Positions 33,828 to 44,001 of a stretch of DNA of 64,000 nt are shown here, in pieces (the first letter of the stretch is position 1; the number at the start of each line of letters is the position of its first letter). This stretch comes from Labilibaculum sp. DW002 (lineage in GTDB: Bacteria; Bacteroidota; Bacteroidia; Bacteroidales; Marinifilaceae), in contig NZ_JAKJSC010000001.1 of assembly GCF_029029525.1 (NCBI RefSeq), forward strand, positions 1,426,001-1,490,000, read 5' to 3'. The notes beneath the pieces were generated by a model, which saw nothing but the letters and a program-made list of their open reading frames with translations, made no database searches and was not told the origin of the DNA. The position numbers and the translations under genes were made by a program.

Positions 33828-34480
33828 ACTGGTTGAGTTAAGGTTATTACAAGTGAATAAGAAGATCTACAAGAAGTATTCGTTAATAGTTGGTTGAGGA
33901 CTATTAATTTCTTGGAGGAAGGAGCAATTAATATACTGCTTGACACAGCTTCGCCTTCTCAGACACAGAAAGCTTGTGCGCTGCTAAATGATTCTTTTAT
34001 TACAATTATGAAATCACAGTCTTTTGAAACATACTATCTATATCTGATCTCATAATTCTTTTAAATATTTCTAGAACTATTTAGAAAAATACATTTCAAT
34101 TACTCAATAGAATTTCGGGACATTTTCGGAAATGAACAAATATGAAGACACATTACTTAGATTCGATCTAAACAATTTTGGTAAGAGTAAGGTATTACCT
34201 GATCAACATCGCTTTTTTAATGATTGTAAATGTTAATAATTATTAAACAATATATACTTGTTTATGATATCTTAAAATGTAATTTATTCCCTCTATATGA
34301 AACCCTTACAAACAAGCTTTCACAAGGCGTATTTAAAGATGAAAGAGCAGCCTAAAATAATTAATGACAACAAAACATTGTTGCCATTAATCAGGTAATA
34401 GAATTAATTCATGGAATAAATCTAATCCATATGATGGATTTATGATCAGCTATTTTAATTTAAGAAAAACTAACATAAGG
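33828..34480. other. long leader / intergenic region upstream of the antiterminator gene
   Basis: This is a 653-base A+T-rich stretch without a credible gene. It should carry the promoter of the polysaccharide operon, but I found no exact minus-strand TAnnTTTG box. A near-complementary pair, CACAGCTT (33954-33961 region) and AAGCTTGTG (about 33971-33979), can form a stem-loop in the leader RNA about 130 bases before the start codon. It also holds the 3' flank of maeB, where no strong terminator was seen. Confidence 0.5.
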
Positions 34481-35302
34481 TCAAATAGCATCAACAACTG
34501 AAATTGTAACCATATTCACAATTTCACGAACAGAACTTTCTAATGCGATGACGTGAATTGATTTATTCATACCCAATAGGATAGGCCCAATGGCTTCTAC
34601 CTGAGCCAATTCTTGCATCATTTTATAGGCAATATTTCCACTGCTTAAATTTGGGAAGATAACCGTATTCACTCTTCGCTTACCCAATTTTGAAAATGGA
34701 AACATTTGATTACGAAGTTCACAATTTAAGGCAAAGTTCATTTGAATATCGCCATCAACAATTAGGTCAGGATGATCTCGATGCAGTGCCGCTGTTGCTT
34801 CTTGAACGCGTGTCGGACTACCTGATCTAATAGAGCCAAAATTGGAATAAGACACCAGTGCGATGACGGGTTCAATATTGAATTTTCTAACGGCTTCGGC
34901 AGTTAATAAAGTTGTGTCTACTAAAGTTTGAGCATCAGGACGAGGATTTACCGTTGTATCAGAGAAGAAAATCGGACCTTGCTTAGTCATTAATAGATAC
35001 ATACCTGCAATGTGATTAATTTCAGGTCGCACTCCAACAGTGTGAATAGCTGGTTTTATGGTATCGGCATATTTCGAAGTCGATCCACTTATTAAGGCAT
35101 CGGCTTCTCCAGTTTCCACCATCATGGCTCCAAAATAATTTCGATTGGTCATTTTATCTAGTGCTTCAGGGTAGGTTAAGCCTTTACGCTTTCTTTTCTC
35201 ATATAGAATTTTTGCATATTCTTCTCTCCTAGTCCTTTCTTCAATAGAACGCCAATTAATGATTGGAACATTTTCCAAATCCAATTCATTTTCTTTAATC
35301 AC
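34481..35302 (-). CDS. maeB: MaeB C-terminal phosphotransacetylase-like part (split by frameshift)
   Basis: 273 residues covering most of the regulatory phosphotransacetylase-like domain of MaeB, with typical MTNRNYFGAMMVETGEADAL and SYSNFGSIRSG segments. Its apparent GTG start at 35302 is simply the valine codon inside the original frame: reading upstream in this frame gives NPEYIEKVIKENELD, which joins the preceding fragment's LLG without gap. It therefore lacks the first part of the domain and is unlikely to fold as in the intact enzyme. Reinitiation 5 bases after the upstream TAG is possible but unproven. Confidence 0.85.
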   Translation of the reverse strand: MIKENELDLENVPIINWRSIEERTRREEYAKILYEKRKRKGLTYPEALDKMTNRNYFGAMMVETGEADALISGSTSKYADTIKPAIHTVGVRPEINHIAGMYLLMTKQGPIFFSDTTVNPRPDAQTLVDTTLLTAEAVRKFNIEPVIALVSYSNFGSIRSGSPTRVQEATAALHRDHPDLIVDGDIQMNFALNCELRNQMFPFSKLGKRRVNTVIFPNLSSGNIAYKMMQELAQVEAIGPILLGMNKSIHVIALESSVREIVNMVTISVVDAI

Positions 35303-35307
35303 TTTCT

Positions 35308-36738
35308 CTATATATTCTGGATTCCCAATAAAATAGGTTGAGCAATTCCTTCGTTTAAAACGGTTTGAGCCGCTTTAAGTACTTTGAAGTTTTCTCCTTC
35401 AGCAAATACGATACGCTTAGGGTTACGCTTTGCTTTTGAGGTTAAATGCCTTAAGAGTTTATTGTCTCTTCCCATGCGCTGTTCCAACTCCATTTCATAA
35501 GCTTCCCAATCGGTAATTGGTGCGTGAGCAATGCCCGATTCCATAGCTGCTTTTGCTACAGCAGGAGCCACTACAGTCAGCAAACGAGGATCAAGAGGTT
35601 TAGGAATGATGTAATCGGTACCGTAGTTCAAATTAAGCTCCTTATAGGCCGTGTTAACCATATCCGGAACATCTTCCTTGGCTAAATCAGCTAATGCTTT
35701 TACAGCCGCTATTTTCATTTCTTCATTAATGCCTGTCGCTTTTACATCCAATGCTCCTCTGAAAATAAATGGAAACCCTAGAACATTATTGACTTGATTA
35801 GGGTGATCAGATCGGCCTGTAGCCATTACAAGATCATCTCTTACTTTCATGGCCAGTTCGTAGGCAATTTCAGGGTTTGGATTAGCAAGTGCAAATACAA
35901 TTGGTCGATTAGCCATCGATTTAATCATATCGGGCGTTAATACATCTGCTACCGACAAACCTAAGAACATATCAGCTCCTACTAATGCCTCTTCTAGGGT
36001 ATTCACATCTTTAGCGGTGAGGAATTCTTTTTTCACTGCACTTAAATCGGTTCTAGATTTGTGTATAACACCTCTACTATCGACCATCACAATATTCTTT
36101 TTTTGTACACCCAAAGAAATGTACAAACGTGTGCAAGCAACTGCCGATGCTCCCGCCCCATTCACCACCAATTTAATATCTTCGAGTTTCTTATTTTGAA
36201 TTTCAGCGGCGTTAAGTAAACCCGCTGCCGATATAATTGCAGTGCCATGTTGGTCGTCGTGCATTACAGGTATTTCCAATTCTTTCTTTAACCTTTCTTC
36301 AATTGCAAAACACTCGGGCGCTTTTATATCTTCCAAATTAATCCCTCCAAATGTTGGAGCAATTCCCTTCACAATCTTTACAAACTCATCTATATCTTTG
36401 CTGTCCACCTCAATATCAAATACATCTATATCAGCAAAAATTTTAAATAGTAATCCCTTCCCTTCCATAACAGGCTTACCTGCCTCGGCTCCAATATCGC
36501 CTAAACCCAAAACTGCAGTACCATTTGAAATAACTGCAACCAAATTACCTTTGGCAGTGTACTTGTATACATCATTAGGATTCGCCTCTATTGCCAGACA
36601 TGGCTCAGCAACTCCAGGCGAGTAGGCTAGCGATAAATCCAATTGGGTTGAATGAGGTTTGGTTGGGACTACTTCAATTTTTCCTGGACGAACTCCTTCA
36701 TGATAACGTAAAGCATCCTCTTTGGTAAATTTAGCCAT
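35308..36738 (-). CDS. maeB: NADP-dependent malic enzyme, catalytic part (maeB, frameshifted)
   Basis: 476 residues from the ATG at 36738 (MAKFTKEDALRYHEG); a longer in-frame start at 36816 adds non-homologous residues. It converts malate to pyruvate and CO2 with NAD(P)+. The malic domain shows LAYSPGVAEPC and HDDQHGTA, and the NAD-binding domain shows NGAGASAVAC and ANPNPE. It then enters the phosphotransacetylase-like domain (RIVFAEGENFKVLKAAQ) and stops abruptly at ILLGIQNI because of a missing base. The catalytic domains are intact, so activity without the acetyl-CoA-sensing domain is conceivable. Confidence 0.88.
   Translation of the reverse strand: MAKFTKEDALRYHEGVRPGKIEVVPTKPHSTQLDLSLAYSPGVAEPCLAIEANPNDVYKYTAKGNLVAVISNGTAVLGLGDIGAEAGKPVMEGKGLLFKIFADIDVFDIEVDSKDIDEFVKIVKGIAPTFGGINLEDIKAPECFAIEERLKKELEIPVMHDDQHGTAIISAAGLLNAAEIQNKKLEDIKLVVNGAGASAVACTRLYISLGVQKKNIVMVDSRGVIHKSRTDLSAVKKEFLTAKDVNTLEEALVGADMFLGLSVADVLTPDMIKSMANRPIVFALANPNPEIAYELAMKVRDDLVMATGRSDHPNQVNNVLGFPFIFRGALDVKATGINEEMKIAAVKALADLAKEDVPDMVNTAYKELNLNYGTDYIIPKPLDPRLLTVVAPAVAKAAMESGIAHAPITDWEAYEMELEQRMGRDNKLLRHLTSKAKRNPKRIVFAEGENFKVLKAAQTVLNEGIAQPILLGIQNI
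35318..35327 (-). other. maeB: frameshift site in maeB
   Basis: On the minus strand the sequence reads TTATTGGGAATCCAG. Restoring one base in the GGGAA run gives L-L-G-N-P-E, which matches the expected family sequence and joins the two fragments. No classical X-XXY-YYZ slippery heptamer is present, so a real deletion or a homopolymer sequencing error is likelier than programmed frameshifting. Confidence 0.8.
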
Positions 36739-37020
36739 AGCTAGGTCTTTTGAGAATTGGAATGTTGTGTTTTTGCTAATATTCAGATTGGGAAACCTGA
36801 TAAGAGAACTTAGCAAATACTATTGCTGGGAACGAATAAAAACACCCAACTTCACAGATCCATACTCAAGAGTTTTACATTATATAATTTCCGACATTAT
36901 TACATTAATGGAAAGATGTAAGTTCATGTTGTTCAGCATGATTTTAAAACCTACACTAAATTCTCCCCTCCCTAACACACGCTTTCTTTGAGTTTTGAGA
37001 TGTTCACACAATCCATTAAC

Positions 37021-37114
37021 CTCACCCTAGTCCTCTCCTGAAGAGAGGGAACTTCAGTTGATAAATCAGCAAATAGCTCCCCTTCTACTCTAGGAGAAGG
37101 GGTTGGGGAATGAG
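37021..37114. repeat. palindromic intergenic repeat (MITE- or REP-like)
   Basis: A 94-base G/C-richer island in A+T-rich DNA. It begins CTCACCCTAGTCCTCTCC and ends GGAGAAGGGGTTGGGGAATG plus AG, so its ends are imperfect inverted repeats. Each half also folds on itself (CTCTCC/GAGAGG at the left; CCCCTTCT/AGAAGGGG at the right). Such CTCACCC...GGGTGAG-like elements are common dispersed intergenic repeats in bacteria. Only one copy is in this window. Confidence 0.6.
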
Positions 37115-37124
37115 TTTATGAATC

Positions 37125-37155
37125 AAAAAAAAGAGCTCCAAAACTGGAGCTCTTT
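37125..37155 (-). terminator. terminator after yidC
   Basis: The perfect arms AAAGAGCTCCA (37130-37140) and TGGAGCTCTTT (37145-37155) close a 4-base loop. A T-run on the minus strand (complement of the A-run 37125-37132) follows, 24 bases past the yidC stop. Confidence 0.88.
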
Positions 37156-37178
37156 CTATATATTAAGGTAATGAAATC

Positions 37179-39032
37179 TTATTTTTTGCCTTTTTGCTTA
37201 GCAGCATCTTCCAAACGCTGTTGGAATTTAGACTTCTTAACAGGCTTTTTCTTCGAAGCTTCAAGCATTGCTAATACCTTATTATCATCAACCATCCATT
37301 TACGAATTGCCCAAGTTTGGATAATTGTAAATAGCGTTGCTACAAAGTAGTAGTAACTCAAACCTGATGCGTAATTATTGAACCAAACTAGGAACATCAC
37401 CGGCATCATATACATCATTGCTTGCATACCTGGCATCTGATTCGATGTTTGCATCTGACCATTCATCTTAGTATAAACTAAGTTGGTTCCAGCCATCAAT
37501 AAACAGAATAATGAAATATGATCACCATAGAATGGAATTTCCCATGGTAAAGTTGCAATTGAGTCATAAGAGGATAAGTCTGTTGCCCAAAGGAAACTCT
37601 TCTGACGAAGTTCTATAGATGCAGGGAAGAATCGGAATAAAGCAATTAGAATAGGGAACTGCACCAGCATTGGTAAACACCCACCCATTGGATTTACTCC
37701 GGCTTTCTTATACAAGCCCATGGTTGCCTGTTGGCGCTCCATCGATTTTTCTTTTGGAATTTTTTCGTTTATCTCGTCAATCTGAGGTTTTAAAACTCTC
37801 ATTTTAGCCGTTGATAAATACGACTTATAAGTCAATGGTGCCAAAATCAGCTTAATAATAATGGTTAAAATTAGAATGATGATACCGTAGTTCGAGATAA
37901 ATCCTTCTAAGAAATTAAAAATTGGAATAACGAAATATCTATTCACCCATCCGAAAATCATCCATCCCAAATCGATCAACTTGTGCATTTGAATATCTTT
38001 CCCTCCAAAATCTTTACCATACTCACGTAAAGTTTTAAATTTATTAGGGCCAAAATAGAATTTCATTGGATGACTCTCAACTTGATTCCCTTTGTATGGC
38101 AATGTGATTTCTGCAGAAAAGTTTTTCAAAACAGGAGCATTTTCCTCCATTTCAACCGACTTCAACTTCACACCTTTAAAAGAATCTTCGGAAATTAAAA
38201 CAGAAGAGAAGAATTGCTGCTTAAACCCAATCCACTTTACTCTTGTTGCTAAATCTTCCTCATCGTCTCCAGAAATACTTAGATAATCCACCTCATCATC
38301 TAAGAATTTATAGTATAAAGCAGTATATTGATTTTCAATCTTATGGCTTTTTTCATGACTAGGAAGATCTGCTTGCCAGTTAAATGTAACAAAGTTCGTG
38401 TTGCGAGAAATCAAATTCTGCATTCCAACTAAGTTTACAGTAAAATCAACCATATACGAATCTGGAGCCAAAGAGTATTTGTACTCTACGTATTGATCAT
38501 CACCAACCATTAAGCGCATACTCACTCCTTTTTCAGAAGTTGTTGCATCAACCGATGTTGCACCACTAGCTTCAACAAAAAACAAGTCCTGTGTATTCAA
38601 TGGCTTATTCTCTGCATAAAAAGTAACACCAAACTTACTATTTTTCTCTTCCCACAATAATAATGGTAAAGAATCATGGGTTTGGAATTCTTTCAGCTGA
38701 ACGTTTGCAATTCGCCCTCCTTTTGTATTGATCGTAAGCCTTACTAACTCATTCTCAAGAGTAACAAATTCCTCGTTTTGACCAACAGCACTAGCAAAAA
38801 CGCCATAAGTTTCTTTCAAAGCTACGGTGTCTTGTTTTACCTCAGCATACTGAGCTTTTAAACCTGCTAATCTTTCAGCCTCAATTTTTTCATTATGCAC
38901 ACGTTCAACAAGTGCAATTGAATCTCGAGTTTGCTGGGCCTTTAATTCTTCAGCTGAAGGTTTTGTCAGGTAAGTGTACCCGATCAAAATGGCTCCAATG
39001 ATGACTAATCCCCAAATTGAATTTTTATCCAT
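37179..39032 (-). CDS. yidC: membrane protein insertase YidC
   Basis: A 617-residue inner-membrane insertase/chaperone of the Oxa1/YidC family, which inserts membrane proteins alone or with SecYEG. The N-terminal anchor is at 5-22 (WGLVIIGAILIGYTYL). A large periplasmic beta-sandwich (about 60-340) is followed by the five-segment core with FNFLEGFISNYGIIIL, YKKAGVNPMGGCLPMLVQFPILIALFRFF (outlined by GVNP and GCLP) and a lysine-rich C-terminal tail (KKPVKKSK...KQKGKK). It lies 74 bases downstream of pyrG on the same strand, and is probably co-transcribed with it. Confidence 0.95.
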   Translation of the reverse strand: MDKNSIWGLVIIGAILIGYTYLTKPSAEELKAQQTRDSIALVERVHNEKIEAERLAGLKAQYAEVKQDTVALKETYGVFASAVGQNEEFVTLENELVRLTINTKGGRIANVQLKEFQTHDSLPLLLWEEKNSKFGVTFYAENKPLNTQDLFFVEASGATSVDATTSEKGVSMRLMVGDDQYVEYKYSLAPDSYMVDFTVNLVGMQNLISRNTNFVTFNWQADLPSHEKSHKIENQYTALYYKFLDDEVDYLSISGDDEEDLATRVKWIGFKQQFFSSVLISEDSFKGVKLKSVEMEENAPVLKNFSAEITLPYKGNQVESHPMKFYFGPNKFKTLREYGKDFGGKDIQMHKLIDLGWMIFGWVNRYFVIPIFNFLEGFISNYGIIILILTIIIKLILAPLTYKSYLSTAKMRVLKPQIDEINEKIPKEKSMERQQATMGLYKKAGVNPMGGCLPMLVQFPILIALFRFFPASIELRQKSFLWATDLSSYDSIATLPWEIPFYGDHISLFCLLMAGTNLVYTKMNGQMQTSNQMPGMQAMMYMMPVMFLVWFNNYASGLSYYYFVATLFTIIQTWAIRKWMVDDNKVLAMLEASKKKPVKKSKFQQRLEDAAKQKGKK

Positions 39033-39106
39033 TTTCTACTTTTTATATCTTAAATAAGTTAATTTTCAATGTATATAAAGTCATTAATGTATTTCTACAT
39101 CAAACT

Positions 39107-40711
<1,605 letters not shown>

Positions 40712-40739
40712 CTAAACGTTTTATGGATTATTAAAGGTG

Positions 40740-40747
40740 CAAAAGTA
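40740..40747 (-). promoter_or_regulatory. -7 promoter box of pyrG
   Basis: The minus strand reads TACTTTTG, an exact TAnnTTTG match, 31 bases before the GTG start codon. No good -33 TTG is seen. The expected leader is about 25 bases. Confidence 0.6.
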
Positions 40748-40885
40748 GTTAATTTATGCATTTTTAGGAAACTATTTACATGTTTCACATGATCAAATTT
40801 TGACAAAAGACCATTTCATTTGTTTTTCGATTAAAAACACATCACCTAACAAAATGTCTTAATCAATCCTTCATCATCAAAAATC

Positions 40886-40965
40886 GCCTGAATATCAGGC
40901 ATTCAAGTCTTATCCCACTACTTATTCCGAAATAAAAGAATCCCTCATTACAATAATGAGGGATT
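40886..40965 (-). terminator. tandem terminators after the DUF349 gene
   Basis: There are two stems in succession. The first met by the leftward transcript has arms AATCCCTCATTA (40939-40950) and TAATGAGGGATT (40954-40965) with a 3-base loop and a T-rich tail on the minus strand. The second is GCCTGA-ATA-TCAGGC (40886-40900) followed on the minus strand by GATTTTTG. Together they insulate pyrG from the upstream gene. Confidence 0.8.
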
Positions 40966-40990
40966 ATATTTTTCCAATCGATTTAATCTA

Positions 40991-43015
40991 TTAGACTAAA
41001 CCATCAATAACTTTTAACTTTTCTTGAAGAAGTTGCAAGGTCTGCTTCCCTTTCTCAATCTTTTCTTCAATTTCTTGAACGATAGATCCTGAAGTTTTTG
41101 AGGCTGAGAAGAAACCAATGTTATTTTCCCACAGTCCAATATCACTTTCCAATTGCTTGATTTTCCCAGCAATTTTATTCCTCTCAACAATAATCTTATC
41201 TTCCGAATGACTCATGGTTAACAAATTATCAATTTTTGATTGAAATTTCTGAACCTCTTTATCCTCGGTATCCAAGTCCATCTTATCGTAAATGGCGTTT
41301 AAAGTACGACGATATTCATCCTGAATTTTATCTTTTTTCTTGAAAGGGACGTGACCAATTTGAGCCCATTGTTTTTGAAAGTCTCTAATTTTAGTCATGT
41401 TTCCTTCATCATCTTCCGACAAAGTAAATTCTGATATTTTTTTAATTAGATCTTCCTTTAATTTCAAGTTTTCAACATGATCTGAATCAACATGATTAAA
41501 ATGCTCCGATTTACTATTGAAAAATTTATCGCAAGCTGCACGAAAACGAACCCAAAGTTCCTCTGAGACCTTTCTTGGAACAGGACCAATTGTCTTCCAC
41601 TGTTTCTGAATCGTAATTAACTTTTCAGTTGTTGCTTTCCAATCAGTACTATCTTGCAAGCTTTCTGCAACTTCACAAAGCTCCGTTTTCTTTACAAGGT
41701 TTTCACCTAACTTATCTTTCAACTTCAAATAAAACTCTCTCTTACGATCAAAATACAAATCGCAAGCAGCTCTAAATCGCTGGTAAATTCGGTTGTTGTC
41801 TTTTTTCGGAGCAAAACCAATCGTCCTCCATTCTTTCTGAAGATCTAAAATATTTTTAGAGGTTTCATTCCATTCTTTATGAGATTTTATCTCAGCATTC
41901 GCAATTACCTCAGCTTTATCGCAAAGAACAGATTTCTTCTCTAAATTGACTTTCTGTTCCGACTTTAACCCTTCGTAAAACTCTTGGTGTTTCCTATTGA
42001 TTGTAGTTGTTGCCTCCTTAAACCTTGCCCACAACTCTTCTTTTTGCTCTCTTGGCACTGGTCCTATTTCTCGCCATTGCTCATGGTACTTTTGCAAAGT
42101 ATTAAAAGCCTTCACAACTGATTCTTCGTTCAGCAAGCCTTCAGCTTCTTCGCAAAGCTTCACCTTTATTACCATGTTCTTTTTTAAATCAAGATCACGA
42201 AGTTCTTTATTGATTTTAATGTAATCGTAAAAATTCTCAACGTGATGATGATAATTGTCCCATAAATTTTTCAAGGCTTGCTGAGGCACCATACCCGTTT
42301 CGTGCCATCTTTTTTGCAAAGCTCTAAACTCATGAAACGTTTTATCAAACGCTTCTTTTCTATTTACCAGATCTTTAATATCCTCAATTATCTGATATTT
42401 AATCTTTAAATTCTCATCCTTTTCTTGTTCAATATTTCGATTCTGAACCGTCCTTCGCTCTCTAAAATCATGAAGCAATTCCTTCATTTTTGATTCCAAC
42501 TCATCTTTACCAAAATCAAATTCTTCTTCTTTACCTCCCTCGTCCAAAAATTTCTTCTTGGCTTCGGCAATTTCTTCGTTATGCTTTTTGTAAAAATTGT
42601 GCTTAATCGCATCTAAACGATCCTTTATTCCTTTTACAGACTTATTATCCAATAAGAGAACCAAACGATCTACCAATTCCTTCTTCTCCATTAAAGAATA
42701 ATCAGGTTCTTTCTGAAGCTCTGTTTCCTCCTCTTTAACTTCAGCAACAGGTGCAGCTTCAACATTAGGCTTTTCTTCAAGATTATCTGTAGGAGATTCA
42801 ATTGTTGCCTCAGCAACAACTTCCTCCTGATCTACCTCCAAGACATTTTTTTCACTTTCAATTTCAGCATCTGGCGATTCTTTTTCAACAGATTCTTTTT
42901 CATGAGAATCAATCACATTATCCTTAGCATCTAAATTTTCATTCACTTCATTCTCATGTGAGAGGTTAGACAGATCTTTTTCTTTCATGTAGTTTGCATT
43001 AGATTGGCTTTCCAA
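40991..43015 (-). CDS. DUF349 repeat protein
   Basis: A 674-residue, charged, mostly alpha-helical cytoplasmic protein. The first roughly 110 residues are acidic low-complexity sequence rich in E, D and V. The rest holds about five DUF349-type helical repeats, recognisable from recurring W-x-x-I-G-P-V-P/F-x-P-R/K and ELWxRFxxAxxxFFxxK patterns (for example near 290-330, 370-400, 440-480, 520-550 and 570-600). The family is common in Bacteroidota; its function is not established. It is a single-gene unit between tandem terminators and the hsp20 terminator. Confidence 0.85.
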   Translation of the reverse strand: MESQSNANYMKEKDLSNLSHENEVNENLDAKDNVIDSHEKESVEKESPDAEIESEKNVLEVDQEEVVAEATIESPTDNLEEKPNVEAAPVAEVKEEETELQKEPDYSLMEKKELVDRLVLLLDNKSVKGIKDRLDAIKHNFYKKHNEEIAEAKKKFLDEGGKEEEFDFGKDELESKMKELLHDFRERRTVQNRNIEQEKDENLKIKYQIIEDIKDLVNRKEAFDKTFHEFRALQKRWHETGMVPQQALKNLWDNYHHHVENFYDYIKINKELRDLDLKKNMVIKVKLCEEAEGLLNEESVVKAFNTLQKYHEQWREIGPVPREQKEELWARFKEATTTINRKHQEFYEGLKSEQKVNLEKKSVLCDKAEVIANAEIKSHKEWNETSKNILDLQKEWRTIGFAPKKDNNRIYQRFRAACDLYFDRKREFYLKLKDKLGENLVKKTELCEVAESLQDSTDWKATTEKLITIQKQWKTIGPVPRKVSEELWVRFRAACDKFFNSKSEHFNHVDSDHVENLKLKEDLIKKISEFTLSEDDEGNMTKIRDFQKQWAQIGHVPFKKKDKIQDEYRRTLNAIYDKMDLDTEDKEVQKFQSKIDNLLTMSHSEDKIIVERNKIAGKIKQLESDIGLWENNIGFFSASKTSGSIVQEIEEKIEKGKQTLQLLQEKLKVIDGLV

Positions 43016-43137
43016 AAAAGAAAACCCACGTTAACAATACAATATCCAAAGGATTATTTAGGTCCATTCCTTACGAATTTAACTAATTATGTCCTAATCC
43101 TCAAAGATTTTCGTCAATTTTATTTACCTAAAATACA

Positions 43138-43166
43138 GAGGGGTTCACGCAATACATGAACCCCTC
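43138..43166 (-). terminator. terminator after hsp20
   Basis: Perfect 10-base arms GAGGGGTTCA (43138-43147) and TGAACCCCTC (43157-43166) form a stem. On the minus strand TGTATTTTAG follows. It lies about 130 bases beyond the hsp20 stop and upstream of the DUF349 gene. Confidence 0.75.
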
Positions 43167-43294
43167 AACTAAAACCAACCAATTACTTAATCTAACATTA
43201 ACTTTTTCATTGTAAAATAAAACACTTCAAGCTCTATTCTCAATTCAAAAAATAATCATTCATTTTTTAAAATTGAGATAAACGAATGCCTAGC

Positions 43295-43729
43295 TTACCT
43301 AATTTCGATTTCTCTTGCCTTTGGCTCCTCGACTTGCATTTTTGGTAATTTCACGAACAACATACCGTCTTTCACTTCTGCATTAATCTCCTCTTCAGCA
43401 ATACCATCTGACAACTTAAAGCTCTTCTCTAAATTACCCCTAGTAAACTCTCGTCTCAAATAATTCCGCTCTTGTTTTTCCTCTTTATTTGCAGAAATAT
43501 TCAAGACTCCTTTCTCAACTTTTATAGAAACATCTTCCTTTGCGAATCCTGGTATCGCCATTTCTATAATGAAATTATTCTCTTCCTCGAAAACATTAAC
43601 ACTTGTTCTATTCACGACTTCATTATCAAGCGTGCTTTTTAAAGCTCCTCTTGTTTCTCTAAACAATTGATTCATTAACTGATTTGTAAAAAAATCATTT
43701 CCTCTGTTTGAATATTTTAAAATTGTCAT
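43295..43729 (-). CDS. small heat-shock protein (Hsp20/alpha-crystallin)
   Basis: A 144-residue ATP-independent holdase chaperone. The alpha-crystallin domain spans about 42-138, with NFIIEMAIPGFAKEDVSIKV, the core GVLNISA motif and DGMLFVKLPK near the end. A short polar N-terminal arm includes NQLFRETRGAL. It is preceded by an unusually good Shine-Dalgarno, AAGGAG, 8 bases before the ATG. It is divergent from trmD, and stress regulation is expected but no operator was identified. Confidence 0.93.
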   Translation of the reverse strand: MTILKYSNRGNDFFTNQLMNQLFRETRGALKSTLDNEVVNRTSVNVFEEENNFIIEMAIPGFAKEDVSIKVEKGVLNISANKEEKQERNYLRREFTRGNLEKSFKLSDGIAEEEINAEVKDGMLFVKLPKMQVEEPKAREIEIR

Positions 43730-43737
43730 ATCTATAT

Positions 43738-43743
43738 CTCCTT
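43738..43743 (-). promoter_or_regulatory. strong Shine-Dalgarno site of hsp20
   Basis: The minus strand reads AAGGAG with 8 bases to the ATG at 43729. Most genes in this window lack such a site, so high translation of the chaperone is suggested. Confidence 0.7.
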
Positions 43744-43977
43744 ATTTTTTATTTGCATTTTCTTTCAGGCTCCGGATCCTAAAATATAAATTCTGTTTTT
43801 CGAACTTTCAATTCCAAAGTCTATACCAAGCCGATTCCGTTCACAAAATGACCGCATAAAGCCAAATCTTAATGACAAAACGTCTGCTTTCCATAAAAAC
43901 ATAGTGACATATTGTCTTTTACTGCAAAATACATAGTCCCTATATTCAATTTGCTTGCAAGCCAAGTTTGGGTTACA

Positions 43978-43985
43978 TACTTTTA
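43978..43985 (+). promoter_or_regulatory. possible -7 box of trmD
   Basis: TACTTTTA is one mismatch from TAnnTTTG and lies 16 bases before the ATG at 44002. TTG at 43955-43957 is 20 bases upstream, good spacing for the Bacteroidota promoter. Confidence 0.4.
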
Positions 43986-44001
43986 CACAAAATTTAAAAA
44001 A

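Larger units (their letters stand above)
36739..37178. other. intergenic region between maeB and yidC
   Basis: 440 bases without a gene. The right half carries the maeB upstream region, with no clear -7 box found. The left half carries a palindromic repeat (37021-37114) and the yidC terminator (37125-37155). Confidence 0.6.

Noticed and set aside
33671-33946. 91-codon frame overlapping the start of the UpxY-like gene
   Set aside because: It is out of frame with the NusG-family protein, Ser/Leu-rich without family pattern, and most likely a shadow.
35318-35327. Programmed -1 frameshift in maeB
   Set aside because: No slippery heptamer or downstream stimulatory structure is visible; deletion or sequencing error is simpler.
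36242-36625. 127-codon plus-strand frame opposite maeB
   Set aside because: It is a shadow of the malic enzyme coding sequence; no independent signals.
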